The notes under the pieces are model-generated. The model was not told the origin of the DNA. It saw only the letters and a list, made by a program, of their open reading frames with translations, and ran no database searches. A stretch of 64,000 nt of DNA. Source: Bacillota bacterium. GTDB lineage: Bacteria; Bacillota; Clostridia; Peptostreptococcales; Anaerovoracaceae. The position numbers were made by a program, and so were the translations under genes. Positions 46,527 to 54,401 of this stretch are shown in pieces. The DNA lies in the NCBI GenBank assembly GCA_022793795.1, contig JAAWDM010000055.1, positions 40,189-104,188 of the forward strand, in the 5' to 3' direction. Numbering within the stretch: position 1 is the first letter of the stretch; every line of letters begins with the position of its first letter.

Positions 46527-46574
46527 TTTACCCTTTACACCCTAACTTTCTACTCCACAACACTTACTCTCTAT

Positions 46575-48101
46575 TTATTTGCTACCCCACCGGTGGGCAA
46601 TCATGCGCCCATTCATCTGCTCTGCCACTTCCTCCCTCATGTAAGGAATCAGTACCGCTTTGTTTAAAAGATGAATGGAGCCGCACACCACATGATGACG
46701 CCGCATCAGCGGATGCATCTTAAGTTCTACATTTTGCATCCTGCTGTAATTGCACAGATGGATTCTCTTTTGAAAGATACCGCTGGCCAAAATAGCCCGC
46801 TCCTCTTCAAATATATAACCTGCCGTCTTATAGGACAGTAGATACATGATCGCAATCAAAAGCATACACAGTCCCCAACCCAGCGGCAGCCATTTGGTCG
46901 CTAGAACAGGAATCTCTGGAAAATCCATATATTTTCCCGCAATAAGGCAGCAAGCGCCCAATAAAATTCCCCACTTTATCAGTTTTGCCCCCTTGACCAG
47001 CAAAGCCTTTGAGTCCTGTGATTCCAATCCCTCCAATGGATTTTCCTCAGCGTATTCCGGCAGCAATACCGAAAGCTGCTCCAAAAATTTAGCCTTTGGC
47101 AAGGCCATGGTCAGATTGGCCGACTCCTCATTTTCATTTCCAATTCCCACTGTAATCACCTTTGCCTGATAACGACCAAAAAATCTGCTAAACACAGGCT
47201 GATAGATTTCCAGACAGGTAATTTTATCCACTGGGATGGTATAGCTACGTAGTTTCAGCAGTCCATACCGAAGGTGTAAATCTGTGCTTTCCCGATACAC
47301 CGTAAAATCATAATAAGTGATAAACCGCTTTATGAGGTCCCACGCTGCACCTAGCACCATGAGAACCAGCACCAGCATACCGCCCAGCCACTCCCTGATG
47401 AAAGTCATCAATCCGAAGTTGGACACATACCAACTAAAACCACCGATCCCAAGTATGACGATAAGCAGATTAAATAGGGACATGGAAAAGAAGCAATGGG
47501 CCAGCATGTTGGATACGCCATAGTGAAATACCTGAGCGCCACCCTTTCTCTTTTCCTCTATTACCTGGTCAGGCCGTTTCTCCTCAGAAAGAATCTCTTC
47601 CCTTGCAAAGCCTTTCAACTCTCCCATCTTCTCTAAAACTGCCTTACGGAATGCAATGGCTCTATCCTCTGCAAAGACGATGGAAATATCTGTGGTGTTG
47701 GCCGTTGCGGAACTGTTGGTATCCATCTTGATTCGGTAAGTACCCACAATCCGCTCAAACAGGTTTTGCTCCATATTGACGGTGGAAAGATTTTCAATGG
47801 CAATGGTATTTTTTACCTTGCGAAGGGTATTTCTCTCTACAATGATTAGGTTGCCATCCAGGGTAATCCAGGTTTTTCTCCAGCGAAGGAACTGAATTCC
47901 TAAAATAATCAGCAGTACAATCACGAGGCCCAAAAGTCCCCACAGACCGCCGGAAGCCAAGGCGGCCTCAATACCTGCGGTTCCCACTTCTTTTACCAAA
48001 TCCACAATGGTATCGATCTGTTGAATGGCAATCAACACAATAACAGCGATGAACTGCCACAGGCTTTCAAAGATAATTGAAATATGACACCGCATCCTCA
48101 T
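46575..48101 (-). CDS. bPH2 (YdbT-like) membrane protein
   Basis: This 508-residue protein contains three bPH2 modules (PF03703), each with hydrophobic pairs followed by beta-rich segments: ITLDGNLIIVERNTLRKVKNT, YTIPVDKITCLEIYQPVF and the C-terminal HLCNYSRMQNVELKMHPL. It corresponds to B. subtilis YdbT, which acts with YdbS and has been linked to resistance against some bacteriocins. The start overlaps the ydbS-like gene by four bases, so the two work together. Confidence 0.82.
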   Translation of the reverse strand: MRMRCHISIIFESLWQFIAVIVLIAIQQIDTIVDLVKEVGTAGIEAALASGGLWGLLGLVIVLLIILGIQFLRWRKTWITLDGNLIIVERNTLRKVKNTIAIENLSTVNMEQNLFERIVGTYRIKMDTNSSATANTTDISIVFAEDRAIAFRKAVLEKMGELKGFAREEILSEEKRPDQVIEEKRKGGAQVFHYGVSNMLAHCFFSMSLFNLLIVILGIGGFSWYVSNFGLMTFIREWLGGMLVLVLMVLGAAWDLIKRFITYYDFTVYRESTDLHLRYGLLKLRSYTIPVDKITCLEIYQPVFSRFFGRYQAKVITVGIGNENEESANLTMALPKAKFLEQLSVLLPEYAEENPLEGLESQDSKALLVKGAKLIKWGILLGACCLIAGKYMDFPEIPVLATKWLPLGWGLCMLLIAIMYLLSYKTAGYIFEEERAILASGIFQKRIHLCNYSRMQNVELKMHPLMRRHHVVCGSIHLLNKAVLIPYMREEVAEQMNGRMIAHRWGSK

Positions 48102-48601
48102 GAGTTAGCCCTCTCTTCCGATGCCATCTGATTGATAACAGTCTTTAAGTGTTCGGCGATTTCGTTTGCCACTTCTTCTTTTAAAAATTTGATGCTTACC
48201 TGACCGCCGGCTGTGGTCACCGTCACCGTATAGAGGCCGAACATCCTTGCCAGAGGCCCCTGTGAAAGTTCAATTTTATGTAATCTCTCGATGGGTACGA
48301 TGCTGTAGTTAATCCACAGAAAGCCTTCCCGCACCCGTATGGATTCTTCGTCAATCCGATACCGATATCTGGCATAACGCACCTTAGGCGCGCCGATCAG
48401 ATATGCGGTTAAAAGTATGGCGATGACGCCCAGCGCAATCCAAAGCCATCCTGGCGCTCCTCCAATATTAGCGATGAACAAAACGATAAGCTCCAATATA
48501 AAGAAAAATCCGCAGCCCATCAATGTGGATAGCCGCATACATTTTTTTGCATCCTTATGGAGCCTTTGGTAGTCTTGATTCTCTGTGGTTTGATTTTCCA
48601 T
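48098..48601 (-). CDS. bPH2 (YdbS-like) membrane protein
   Basis: This 167-residue protein has two membrane helices (MGCGFFFILELIVLFI, WLWIALGVIAILLTAYLIG) followed by one bPH2 domain (RYRIDEESIRVREGFLWINYSIVPIERLHKIELSQGPLARMFGL). GGGAGG lies seven bases before MENQTT at 48601; the longer track start lacks a site. It pairs with the YdbT-like gene by an ATGA overlap. Confidence 0.82.
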   Translation of the reverse strand: MENQTTENQDYQRLHKDAKKCMRLSTLMGCGFFFILELIVLFIANIGGAPGWLWIALGVIAILLTAYLIGAPKVRYARYRYRIDEESIRVREGFLWINYSIVPIERLHKIELSQGPLARMFGLYTVTVTTAGGQVSIKFLKEEVANEIAEHLKTVINQMASEERANS

Positions 48602-48638
48602 GATGTTCCTCCCTTTTGTCCTGTCTCTCAAACTGCTT

Positions 48639-49181
48639 TTATCTCAAATTTTTATCTGCTTTATTTGCGAAAAATGCTTCTACCTGTTCCATCACTCGTC
48701 TGGCCGTTGCCGCCAGTTCACCTTTTGATTCAATGGTGATATCGGCATATTGCTCATATAAGGGTTGCCGCTCTGCATATAGGTCGGCCACAGTCTGTCC
48801 TGCCTCCAGCGTTACTCCCCTGGTAGCCAGATTGGAAAGCCTTCCCTCTATCTCCTCTAGGGAAACGTGGAGGTAGACTACAATACCTTTTTCTTTAAAT
48901 TTCTCGATGACTGCTGGATAATAGATGGCGCTGCCGCCTGGCGCAATCACCGAATTCTCGCAGTCAATCTCCATCAGTATCTCTTCTTCAATTCGGCGGA
49001 ACTCCTGGTTTCCAAACTCATCTATAATATGCTGAAGTCCCTTGCCTGTTTCCTTTTGTATGAGCAAATCCCCATCGACAAAATCCTTCTGCATCATCTT
49101 GGCCACTACCACGCCTACGGTACTTTTTCCCGCGCCAGCCATGCCAATCAATATGATGTTGCTCTTTTCTTTTGTGTTCAC
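48639..49181 (-). CDS. aroK: Shikimate kinase
   Basis: This 180-residue P-loop kinase shows IILIGMAGAGKSTVGVVVAK (Walker A), DFVDGDLLIQKETG with the Asp of the shikimate site, EFRRIEEEIL and VIAPGGSAIY for the G-G-G/S turn. Shikimate kinases normally read D-x-D and GGG here, so D-G-D and GGS are mild deviations. A related small-molecule kinase is possible. It is alone, 38 nt before the YdbS-like gene, and not next to other aro genes. Confidence 0.75.
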   Translation of the reverse strand: MNTKEKSNIILIGMAGAGKSTVGVVVAKMMQKDFVDGDLLIQKETGKGLQHIIDEFGNQEFRRIEEEILMEIDCENSVIAPGGSAIYYPAVIEKFKEKGIVVYLHVSLEEIEGRLSNLATRGVTLEAGQTVADLYAERQPLYEQYADITIESKGELAATARRVMEQVEAFFANKADKNLR

Positions 49182-49328
49182 TGCTGTATTCCCTTCGACC
49201 TTCTACCTTTGTTCTTTTATCCTATTTCCACCATTCCCAGATATTCTATCATGAAACGTGCGGAAAGAAAAGAGGAACATTCACAATGATAAGAGGAGAT
49301 TTTAGTTCTATGGTTTCTACTATCGATG

Positions 49329-49551
49329 TCATCCGAAAATCAGAAATTCTTGATTTTATGTACAATGGAAACTCAAAATTTCATCCGAAATCAGAAAAAT
49401 TTTCTAAACATGTAGAACTTTTTTCTATTTTTATGAAAAATCACCGATAATTCTTCTGATTTTCGGTGATTTAGCGCTATTTTCCTATTAAATCCTGTAA
49501 AATATGGCTGTACAGTATACATTTTTGAGGAAAAATCGTGATTTCGGATGA
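49329..49551 (+). repeat. Intergenic array of TCAYCCGAAATCAG words (element C)
   Basis: TCATCCGAAAATCAG (49329) and TCATCCGAAATCAG (49381) recur inverted as CTGATTTTCGGTGA (near 49469) and TGATTTCGGATGA (near 49551). A central hairpin TCACCGA/TCGGTGA sits at 49441-49469. It fills much of the 532-nt gap between aroK and dppA. The only other feature I see there is a terminator. Spacing differs from elements A and B. Confidence 0.6.
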
Positions 49552-49631
49552 GTTTGACCTTGCAACGGGTTTCAATCATAAGGTTTTACACCTTTTCGTT
49601 GCCAGTAAAAGCTTGTTCACGAAAAATCCTG

Positions 49632-49697
49632 GAATAAAAAAATTTCGTCCCACATCGCCAGGAATCTGCAAGAATCCAAACGAAAATAGGACGAAAT
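49632..49697 (-). terminator. Rho-independent terminator after dppA
   Basis: ATTTCGTCC pairs with GGACGAAAT over a long loop that contains further base pairing. The minus strand continues TTTTTTATTCC. It starts 17 nt after the dppA stop. Confidence 0.65.
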
Positions 49698-49713
49698 CTA
49701 TCATCCTGCCAAG

Positions 49714-50529
49714 CTAACCCATAATAAACTCGCGAACAACCGCAAGTTCTACCGCCGAGTGAGCCACATAGCGCACCGTGCTTTCATCCAGTTGTTTCAC
49801 ATCAGGATTGGCCAGGGCTGCCCGCACCGCCTGATGGTGTTTCAGATTGATGTCCATCACCAACTCCTCTGGCAGGACGGGAACAGATACCTGTTTTTCA
49901 AGGGCTTTGGCTACTGCAACTTTAATCTGGTCGCAGGCATCCTCTGGATGGAGATTAAAGGTAGAATTTCCCCGGCAATCCTTCACCGCCACCGTGGTAA
50001 TTGCTGGAACTTCTTCCTCTGCAAGTTCACAGATACACCTATCGCCGCTGAGAAAAATCGGCGCAACGCCTTTCTCGGCTGCATAAAGGGTATTGAGGGT
50101 AAATTCAGAGGCCAGTCTGCCGTTGACCTTAATCCAGTTAATAGAATCTGGATTCACCGTATGGGCAAGGGGACTGCCGTCAGTACCTGCCGGCGCATGA
50201 TAACCAATATACAGAACGCCCGCGTATTCGCTACCTACTCCTGACATCATAGATGCCGGATCGCTGGCCCAACCTCGCATGAGCATGACGCCCTTTGGCA
50301 GCATGGAATGAATTAGATTCATAGCGTTGTTATGGCCATCTCGAACCACTACCCGATGACCTGCATCTAAGATAGCCTGACAAGCTGCCGCCACCTCTAA
50401 GGTCATCTGTTTCCGCGCCTCCTCGTATCCGAAGCCGCCTGGCTCCGTTTCGTTCCATGCTGTTACATCGGTAATTCCCTCAATGTCTGCACTGATAAAG
50501 TATGTCTTTTTTTCCTGCTTTCTTTCCAT
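49714..50529 (-). CDS. dppA: DppA-type D-aminopeptidase (M55)
   Basis: This zinc D-aminopeptidase of 271 residues has the family signature S-x-D-x-EG at its start (ISADIEGITDVTAW), then VVRDGHNNAMNL, YIGYHAPAGT and AHTVNPDSINWIKVNG. B. subtilis DppA forms a decameric cytoplasmic ring that cleaves D-Ala-containing peptides. It follows the DmpA gene after five bases, and both are read from the sigma-54 promoter at 51647-51663. The pairing suggests stepwise removal of D-residues from imported or recycled peptides. Confidence 0.9.
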   Translation of the reverse strand: MERKQEKKTYFISADIEGITDVTAWNETEPGGFGYEEARKQMTLEVAAACQAILDAGHRVVVRDGHNNAMNLIHSMLPKGVMLMRGWASDPASMMSGVGSEYAGVLYIGYHAPAGTDGSPLAHTVNPDSINWIKVNGRLASEFTLNTLYAAEKGVAPIFLSGDRCICELAEEEVPAITTVAVKDCRGNSTFNLHPEDACDQIKVAVAKALEKQVSVPVLPEELVMDINLKHHQAVRAALANPDVKQLDESTVRYVAHSAVELAVVREFIMG

Positions 50530-50534
50530 CTCTC

Positions 50535-51575
50535 TTATTTCTCGTACTTTTCCATAAATTCCTGAAGCCCCATATACATATTTCCACGCACGCCTGTCAT
50601 GGTCTTAGCGTGGTACATGGAACTGATGATAGCTTCTTCCACTGCCTCTACAGATGCTTCAAATACCCAGTCGATATTTTCATCATAGAACATTTTAGTC
50701 TCCAAAATGTTCTTTTCACTGTAATGGGAAAGCCGGTTTGCCGTTGTAAATGCCACTGCAATATCGCCGCTGCCGTTACCGCAATAAGAACCTACTCTGC
50801 CCAGAGAAACAGTAGCCCTCTTGGCTACTCTCTTTAGCTGCCGCTCGTTTAGCGGAATGTCGGTGGCAATAATCATGATAATGGAGCCCTTGTCTCCTTG
50901 TGGCTTCTTATACTTAGCCGTATCGTAATGTCTACCGCCAATAACCAAGTTACCAGCAGCACCAAAGTTTGACATAACCAAAGCGCCGATGGTATAATCC
51001 TGACCGTCGATTTTTACAACTTTAGAAGCAGAGCCAATACCGCCCTTTAACCCCAGGCATACCATGCCGGTTCCGCCGCCCACTGCGCCTTCCTCAAAGG
51101 TATCGTCAGCGTTTTTAAGGGCCTGAAATACATCTTCTTCCTTTACATGCAGGCCACGAATATCATTGAGTCTGCCGTCGTTACACTCGGTAATCAGACA
51201 GTTAACGGTTCCTGTCTTTACGCCGATATCCTCATTCTGCTCCAGCATGTATTTGGTCAAAGCTGTACAGGCTGTGCCGGTACTTAAGGTATTGGTCAGA
51301 ATAATGGGCGTTTCAATGGTTCCCAACTCCTCCACCTGTACCAGTCCGATGCTCTTTCCAAAGCCATTGATAATAGAAGCCGACGCCATCACCTTATCCT
51401 GAAACATATTTCCGGTATGAGGCAGGATGGCGGTCACACCTGTATGAATCTCTTTTTCATCATCTTCAATGGTAACATGACCCACCTTTACGCCAGGAAC
51501 ATCGGTAATCAAATTCCGACTGCCCTGGGGCCATTTGGCATGTAACGTAAGTCCACAATTTTCCGGTAATCCCAT
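50535..51575 (-). CDS. DmpA-type self-processing aminopeptidase (P1/S58 family)
   Basis: This 346-residue N-terminal-nucleophile enzyme resembles DmpA, an L-aminopeptidase that also acts as a D-Ala-amidase/esterase. It shows ITDVPGVKVGHVTI at the N terminus, the oxyanion-region Asn in VMSNFGAAGNLVIGG, and the autocleavage site in YCGNGSGDIAVAF. Cleavage before Ser269 would give alpha and beta chains. No signal peptide is seen. It opens the DmpA-DppA operon, 72 nt downstream of a canonical -24/-12 promoter. Confidence 0.88.
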   Translation of the reverse strand: MGLPENCGLTLHAKWPQGSRNLITDVPGVKVGHVTIEDDEKEIHTGVTAILPHTGNMFQDKVMASASIINGFGKSIGLVQVEELGTIETPIILTNTLSTGTACTALTKYMLEQNEDIGVKTGTVNCLITECNDGRLNDIRGLHVKEEDVFQALKNADDTFEEGAVGGGTGMVCLGLKGGIGSASKVVKIDGQDYTIGALVMSNFGAAGNLVIGGRHYDTAKYKKPQGDKGSIIMIIATDIPLNERQLKRVAKRATVSLGRVGSYCGNGSGDIAVAFTTANRLSHYSEKNILETKMFYDENIDWVFEASVEAVEEAIISSMYHAKTMTGVRGNMYMGLQEFMEKYEK

Positions 51576-51646
51576 AATAGTTTTCTCCTTTAATTTCTCT
51601 TCTCAAAAAGGGTCTTCTACACGTTCTTTAAAACGTTCTTAATATG

Positions 51647-51663
51647 TTGCAAAATCTATGCCA
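51647..51663 (-). promoter_or_regulatory. Sigma-54 (-24/-12) promoter of the DmpA-DppA operon
   Basis: The minus strand reads TGGCATAGATTTTGCAA, with exactly 10 nt between GG and GC. The predicted start lies near 51637. Confidence 0.75.
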
Positions 51664-51707
51664 CCATCTATACCCTTCATTGACAGAAACACACACGGTT
51701 TTTAACT

Positions 51708-51737
51708 GGATTGCCCCCTTTATTCCGGTGGCAATCC
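51708..51737. promoter_or_regulatory. Inverted repeat upstream of the DmpA promoter
   Basis: GGATTGCC and GGCAATCC form a perfect 8-bp inverted repeat with a 14-nt spacer, 45-75 nt upstream of the -24 box and shortly after the M19 stop. It could be a terminator stem, though no T-run follows on the minus strand, or an activator site. Confidence 0.4.
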
Positions 51738-51793
51738 TTAATAATTTCATTTCTTCATCTCATTAAATCCTATTTATACCCTTTACAGCGGTA

Positions 51794-52801
51794 TCAACCC
51801 ATGACATCTCCGATGATGCGAAGGGCGTTTTCATGGGTAATCTTATCGATCTGATCCATGGTGAATACTTTGTTCAATCTATCGATAAGCATTGGATAAT
51901 TGCCATAGTCCACCATCTCGCCGGTGTTATCGATACCGTCAAAATCAGAACCCAAAGCCAGTGCCTCAATGCCTGCTTTATCAACGATATGTACGCAATG
52001 TTCCACCGCACGATCAAAGGTAAAGGCCGAACCATCATGATTTAAGAAAGTTTCTTCAAAGTTTAGGCCCACGATACCGCCCTTTTCTCCTAAGATGGCC
52101 AACTGCTTGTCGGTCAGATTTCTTCTGTGACCGGCAAGGGCCCTGGCACATGAATGGGAAGCCAAAAACGGCGCTTTGCTCACCCGAGCCACATCGTGGA
52201 ACACGCCTTCAGAGGAATGGGATAAATCCACCAGCATCCCCAGTCTGTTCATCTCCTCTACCACCTGAAAACCAAAAGGCTTTAGTCCACGGCTGTGTTC
52301 CTGGGCGTCGTCTCTGCATGGAAAACCGATTTCATTCTCAAAGTTCCACAGAAGGGTAATGAGCCGCACGCCTCTATCATAAAATTCCTGTACCCGCTCG
52401 ATGCGGCCTTCCAGACAGACGCCGTCCTCAATGGCCAATACGCCGGACAGCTTTCCTTCCGCCTTGTTTCTCAAAATATCCTCTTTGGTATAAGCTGGCA
52501 GAATCAAGTCCGAGTTGGCTGCCATTTCTGCATCATAACAATCTGCCATCTGGCAAAACATATCATAAGGGCTCATGTATTCCATTTCTTTTCTGGATAT
52601 GTACGCCGCGAAAAACTGACACATGCCATGACCCTTTATCATCTTTTCCAAACTCAGATGTCCGTCATTACTCCGCAGCTTTCTGTTTTTATCCCGCCAT
52701 AAAAGCATTACCGTATCGCAGTGCAAATCCACAATCTGCATGTTTTGAACATCTGATTTTACTGTCTCCATTTCCTTCTTTTCCTCTCTTTCATTTTGCA
52801 T
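51794..52801 (-). CDS. M19 membrane-dipeptidase family (renal dipeptidase-like) enzyme
   Basis: The roughly 335-residue zinc dipeptidase shows VDLHCDTV (H-x-D metal motif), LAIEDGVCLEG with the bridging Glu, VDLSHSSEGVFHDV, SHSCARAL and ALGSDFDGIDN. M19 enzymes cleave dipeptides and accept a D-residue at the C-terminal position. Here there is no signal peptide or anchor, so the enzyme is cytoplasmic. The ATG at 52801 has GGAGGAG; a later ATG at 52771 is also possible. It overlaps the end of a beta-lactamase-like gene and closes the operon that begins with the sigma-54 activator. Confidence 0.87.
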   Translation of the reverse strand: MQNEREEKKEMETVKSDVQNMQIVDLHCDTVMLLWRDKNRKLRSNDGHLSLEKMIKGHGMCQFFAAYISRKEMEYMSPYDMFCQMADCYDAEMAANSDLILPAYTKEDILRNKAEGKLSGVLAIEDGVCLEGRIERVQEFYDRGVRLITLLWNFENEIGFPCRDDAQEHSRGLKPFGFQVVEEMNRLGMLVDLSHSSEGVFHDVARVSKAPFLASHSCARALAGHRRNLTDKQLAILGEKGGIVGLNFEETFLNHDGSAFTFDRAVEHCVHIVDKAGIEALALGSDFDGIDNTGEMVDYGNYPMLIDRLNKVFTMDQIDKITHENALRIIGDVMG

Positions 52802-53573
52802 CCCAATCTCCTCCATTCTCTTTATATAAATCTAGTGCAACCTGCCGAATAAAACGCTCTGTCTCCGGTACATCGGTTTTGTTTGCACATATAACCAGTA
52901 TAAACGGCTTTTTCGCGAATACGATGGCCGCATCGTTGGTGGTTCCATCCTCTTCACCCGTCTTGTTGGCAATCTTCTTATCCATGCCGATATAGCCAGG
53001 GATCTTATGGCGTACCTGCTGCTCAAGCAAGGTCCTTTCAATCCTCTCGCTGATTGCTGCGCTGGCGAACGTCCTATCATAGACCTGTTTCAGCAGCATA
53101 CCGATTTCAGCAGGGCAAACATAATTTTGCAGACCCTTGGACGCTGCTTCCATATCGCACAGTTTTCTGGCTATCACCGCCTGTTCCAATCCCATGTCTC
53201 TGAACCCTGCCTTTAAAATTTCCAAACCGACCCGCTCAATCACCATATTAGTAGCCGTATTATCGCTGATGGTAATCATCAGATTGCAGAGACCTTCCAT
53301 GGTAATCTTCACATTGCCGTCAAAACTCTTCAGGGCGCCGCAGCCTCTACATTTGTCCTCATCATGGACAATCAATTCTTCTGTCAAGGACAATTTCCCC
53401 TCAGATACCAGCTTCATTACATACATAAAAATCGGCAGCTTGATGACGCTGGCCGCCCGATATGCTTCATGGCCGTCATAGCTAATCACCTCTCCTGTAA
53501 CCAGATTTTCATAATAAAATCCGATGTTTCCCGTAAGCCCTTCTATCCTGTTTTTTATTTCCTCTCTTTCCAC
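52791..53573 (-). CDS. Cytoplasmic class A beta-lactamase-like serine hydrolase (copy 2)
   Basis: The 260-residue protein keeps all three catalytic motifs: S42-V-I-K45 in AASVIKLP, SDN in TISDNTATN and KTG in ANKTGEEDG. No signal peptide is visible. The initiator is probably GTG at 53573 with TGGAGG eight bases upstream; the track start 30 nt earlier uses a TTG without a site. It overlaps the dipeptidase start by 11 nt and follows the degenerate paralogue after 51 nt. I infer a peptidase/amidase for D-containing or lactam-like substrates. Confidence 0.82.
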   Translation of the reverse strand: MEREEIKNRIEGLTGNIGFYYENLVTGEVISYDGHEAYRAASVIKLPIFMYVMKLVSEGKLSLTEELIVHDEDKCRGCGALKSFDGNVKITMEGLCNLMITISDNTATNMVIERVGLEILKAGFRDMGLEQAVIARKLCDMEAASKGLQNYVCPAEIGMLLKQVYDRTFASAAISERIERTLLEQQVRHKIPGYIGMDKKIANKTGEEDGTTNDAAIVFAKKPFILVICANKTDVPETERFIRQVALDLYKENGGDWDAK

Positions 53574-53624
53574 TGATGATACCTCCACTAAAACTTCAAG
53601 CAAAAATCATGCCATCTGCTATAT

Positions 53625-54401
53625 TCATACCATATCCTTGGCACAAATCTGGGTAATATCCCGCATGATGATTTCCGCCTCCCGAATATCCATCTTTGCT
53701 GCCGCCATGGCCAAGATGAAGGGCTTTTTGGTATAGACAATGCCGCCGTCTGCCAGGGCATATTCATCAAAACCTGTCTGGTGTGAAACCTGTACTGCCT
53801 CTGTAAACACATAGGGAATCATGCTGGTTCTCTGGTGCTGTGTCATGAGGGCAAGCATATCCCTACTGGCTTTCTCGGAAATCAGCTGTCCTTTATACAT
53901 TCTCTCAAAGATCATGGCAATCTCTTTCACCGATATGGTGTTCTCAACACCAGCTTCCATCTTTTCATTATCAAAGAGTTTCCTCTTAAGTTCCATGTGA
54001 TGATAGCCCAAAAGCTGAAAGGTTTCATTGATTCGCTCCATGCCTAAGATGTCAACCAGCAGATTAAAGGCCAGATTATCGCTGACTGTAATCATCAGGT
54101 TGCATAGATCGAAAACCGTCAGCCTGATACCTTCGTGAAGGAAATGAAGGGCGCCGTAAGGTCTGCCCTCAAACATGGCTCTATCCTGATTGCGAATGGT
54201 ATACAGTTTATTCGGATTGAGCTTTCCCTCTTCTATCTGCCGATAGCATTCCACTAGGGCCATAAGTTTTACCATTCCGGAAGCTGGAAACACCTGACAA
54301 TTGCCGCAAAAAAGATGCTTATCTTCCGTAAGATCCACATAACATACGCCAAAATCTCCTTTCACATTGGCAAGTCTATCTGTAATCATTGTCATCATCA
54401 T
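53625..54401 (-). CDS. Degenerate class A beta-lactamase-like protein (copy 3)
   Basis: The 258-residue protein aligns with the other three copies (CYVDLTEDKHLFCGN, LMITVSDNLAFNLL, DGGIVYTKKPFILAMAA). Two of three motifs are altered: the nucleophile region reads PASGMVKL, putting Ser four residues before Lys instead of three, and KTG is QTG (SHQTGFDE). SDN is intact. The nucleotide sequence is unambiguous and the frame is open, so this is not a simple frameshift. The start at 54401 has AGAGG nine bases upstream and overlaps the end of the activator gene. It may be a binding or sensing protein paired with the activator, or an enzyme with a shifted nucleophile. Confidence 0.72.
   Translation of the reverse strand: MMMTMITDRLANVKGDFGVCYVDLTEDKHLFCGNCQVFPASGMVKLMALVECYRQIEEGKLNPNKLYTIRNQDRAMFEGRPYGALHFLHEGIRLTVFDLCNLMITVSDNLAFNLLVDILGMERINETFQLLGYHHMELKRKLFDNEKMEAGVENTISVKEIAMIFERMYKGQLISEKASRDMLALMTQHQRTSMIPYVFTEAVQVSHQTGFDEYALADGGIVYTKKPFILAMAAAKMDIREAEIIMRDITQICAKDMV

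Noticed and set aside
49172-49450. 92-residue plus ORF between aroK and element C
   Set aside because: It begins inside aroK antisense sequence and runs into the repeat words; not protein-like.
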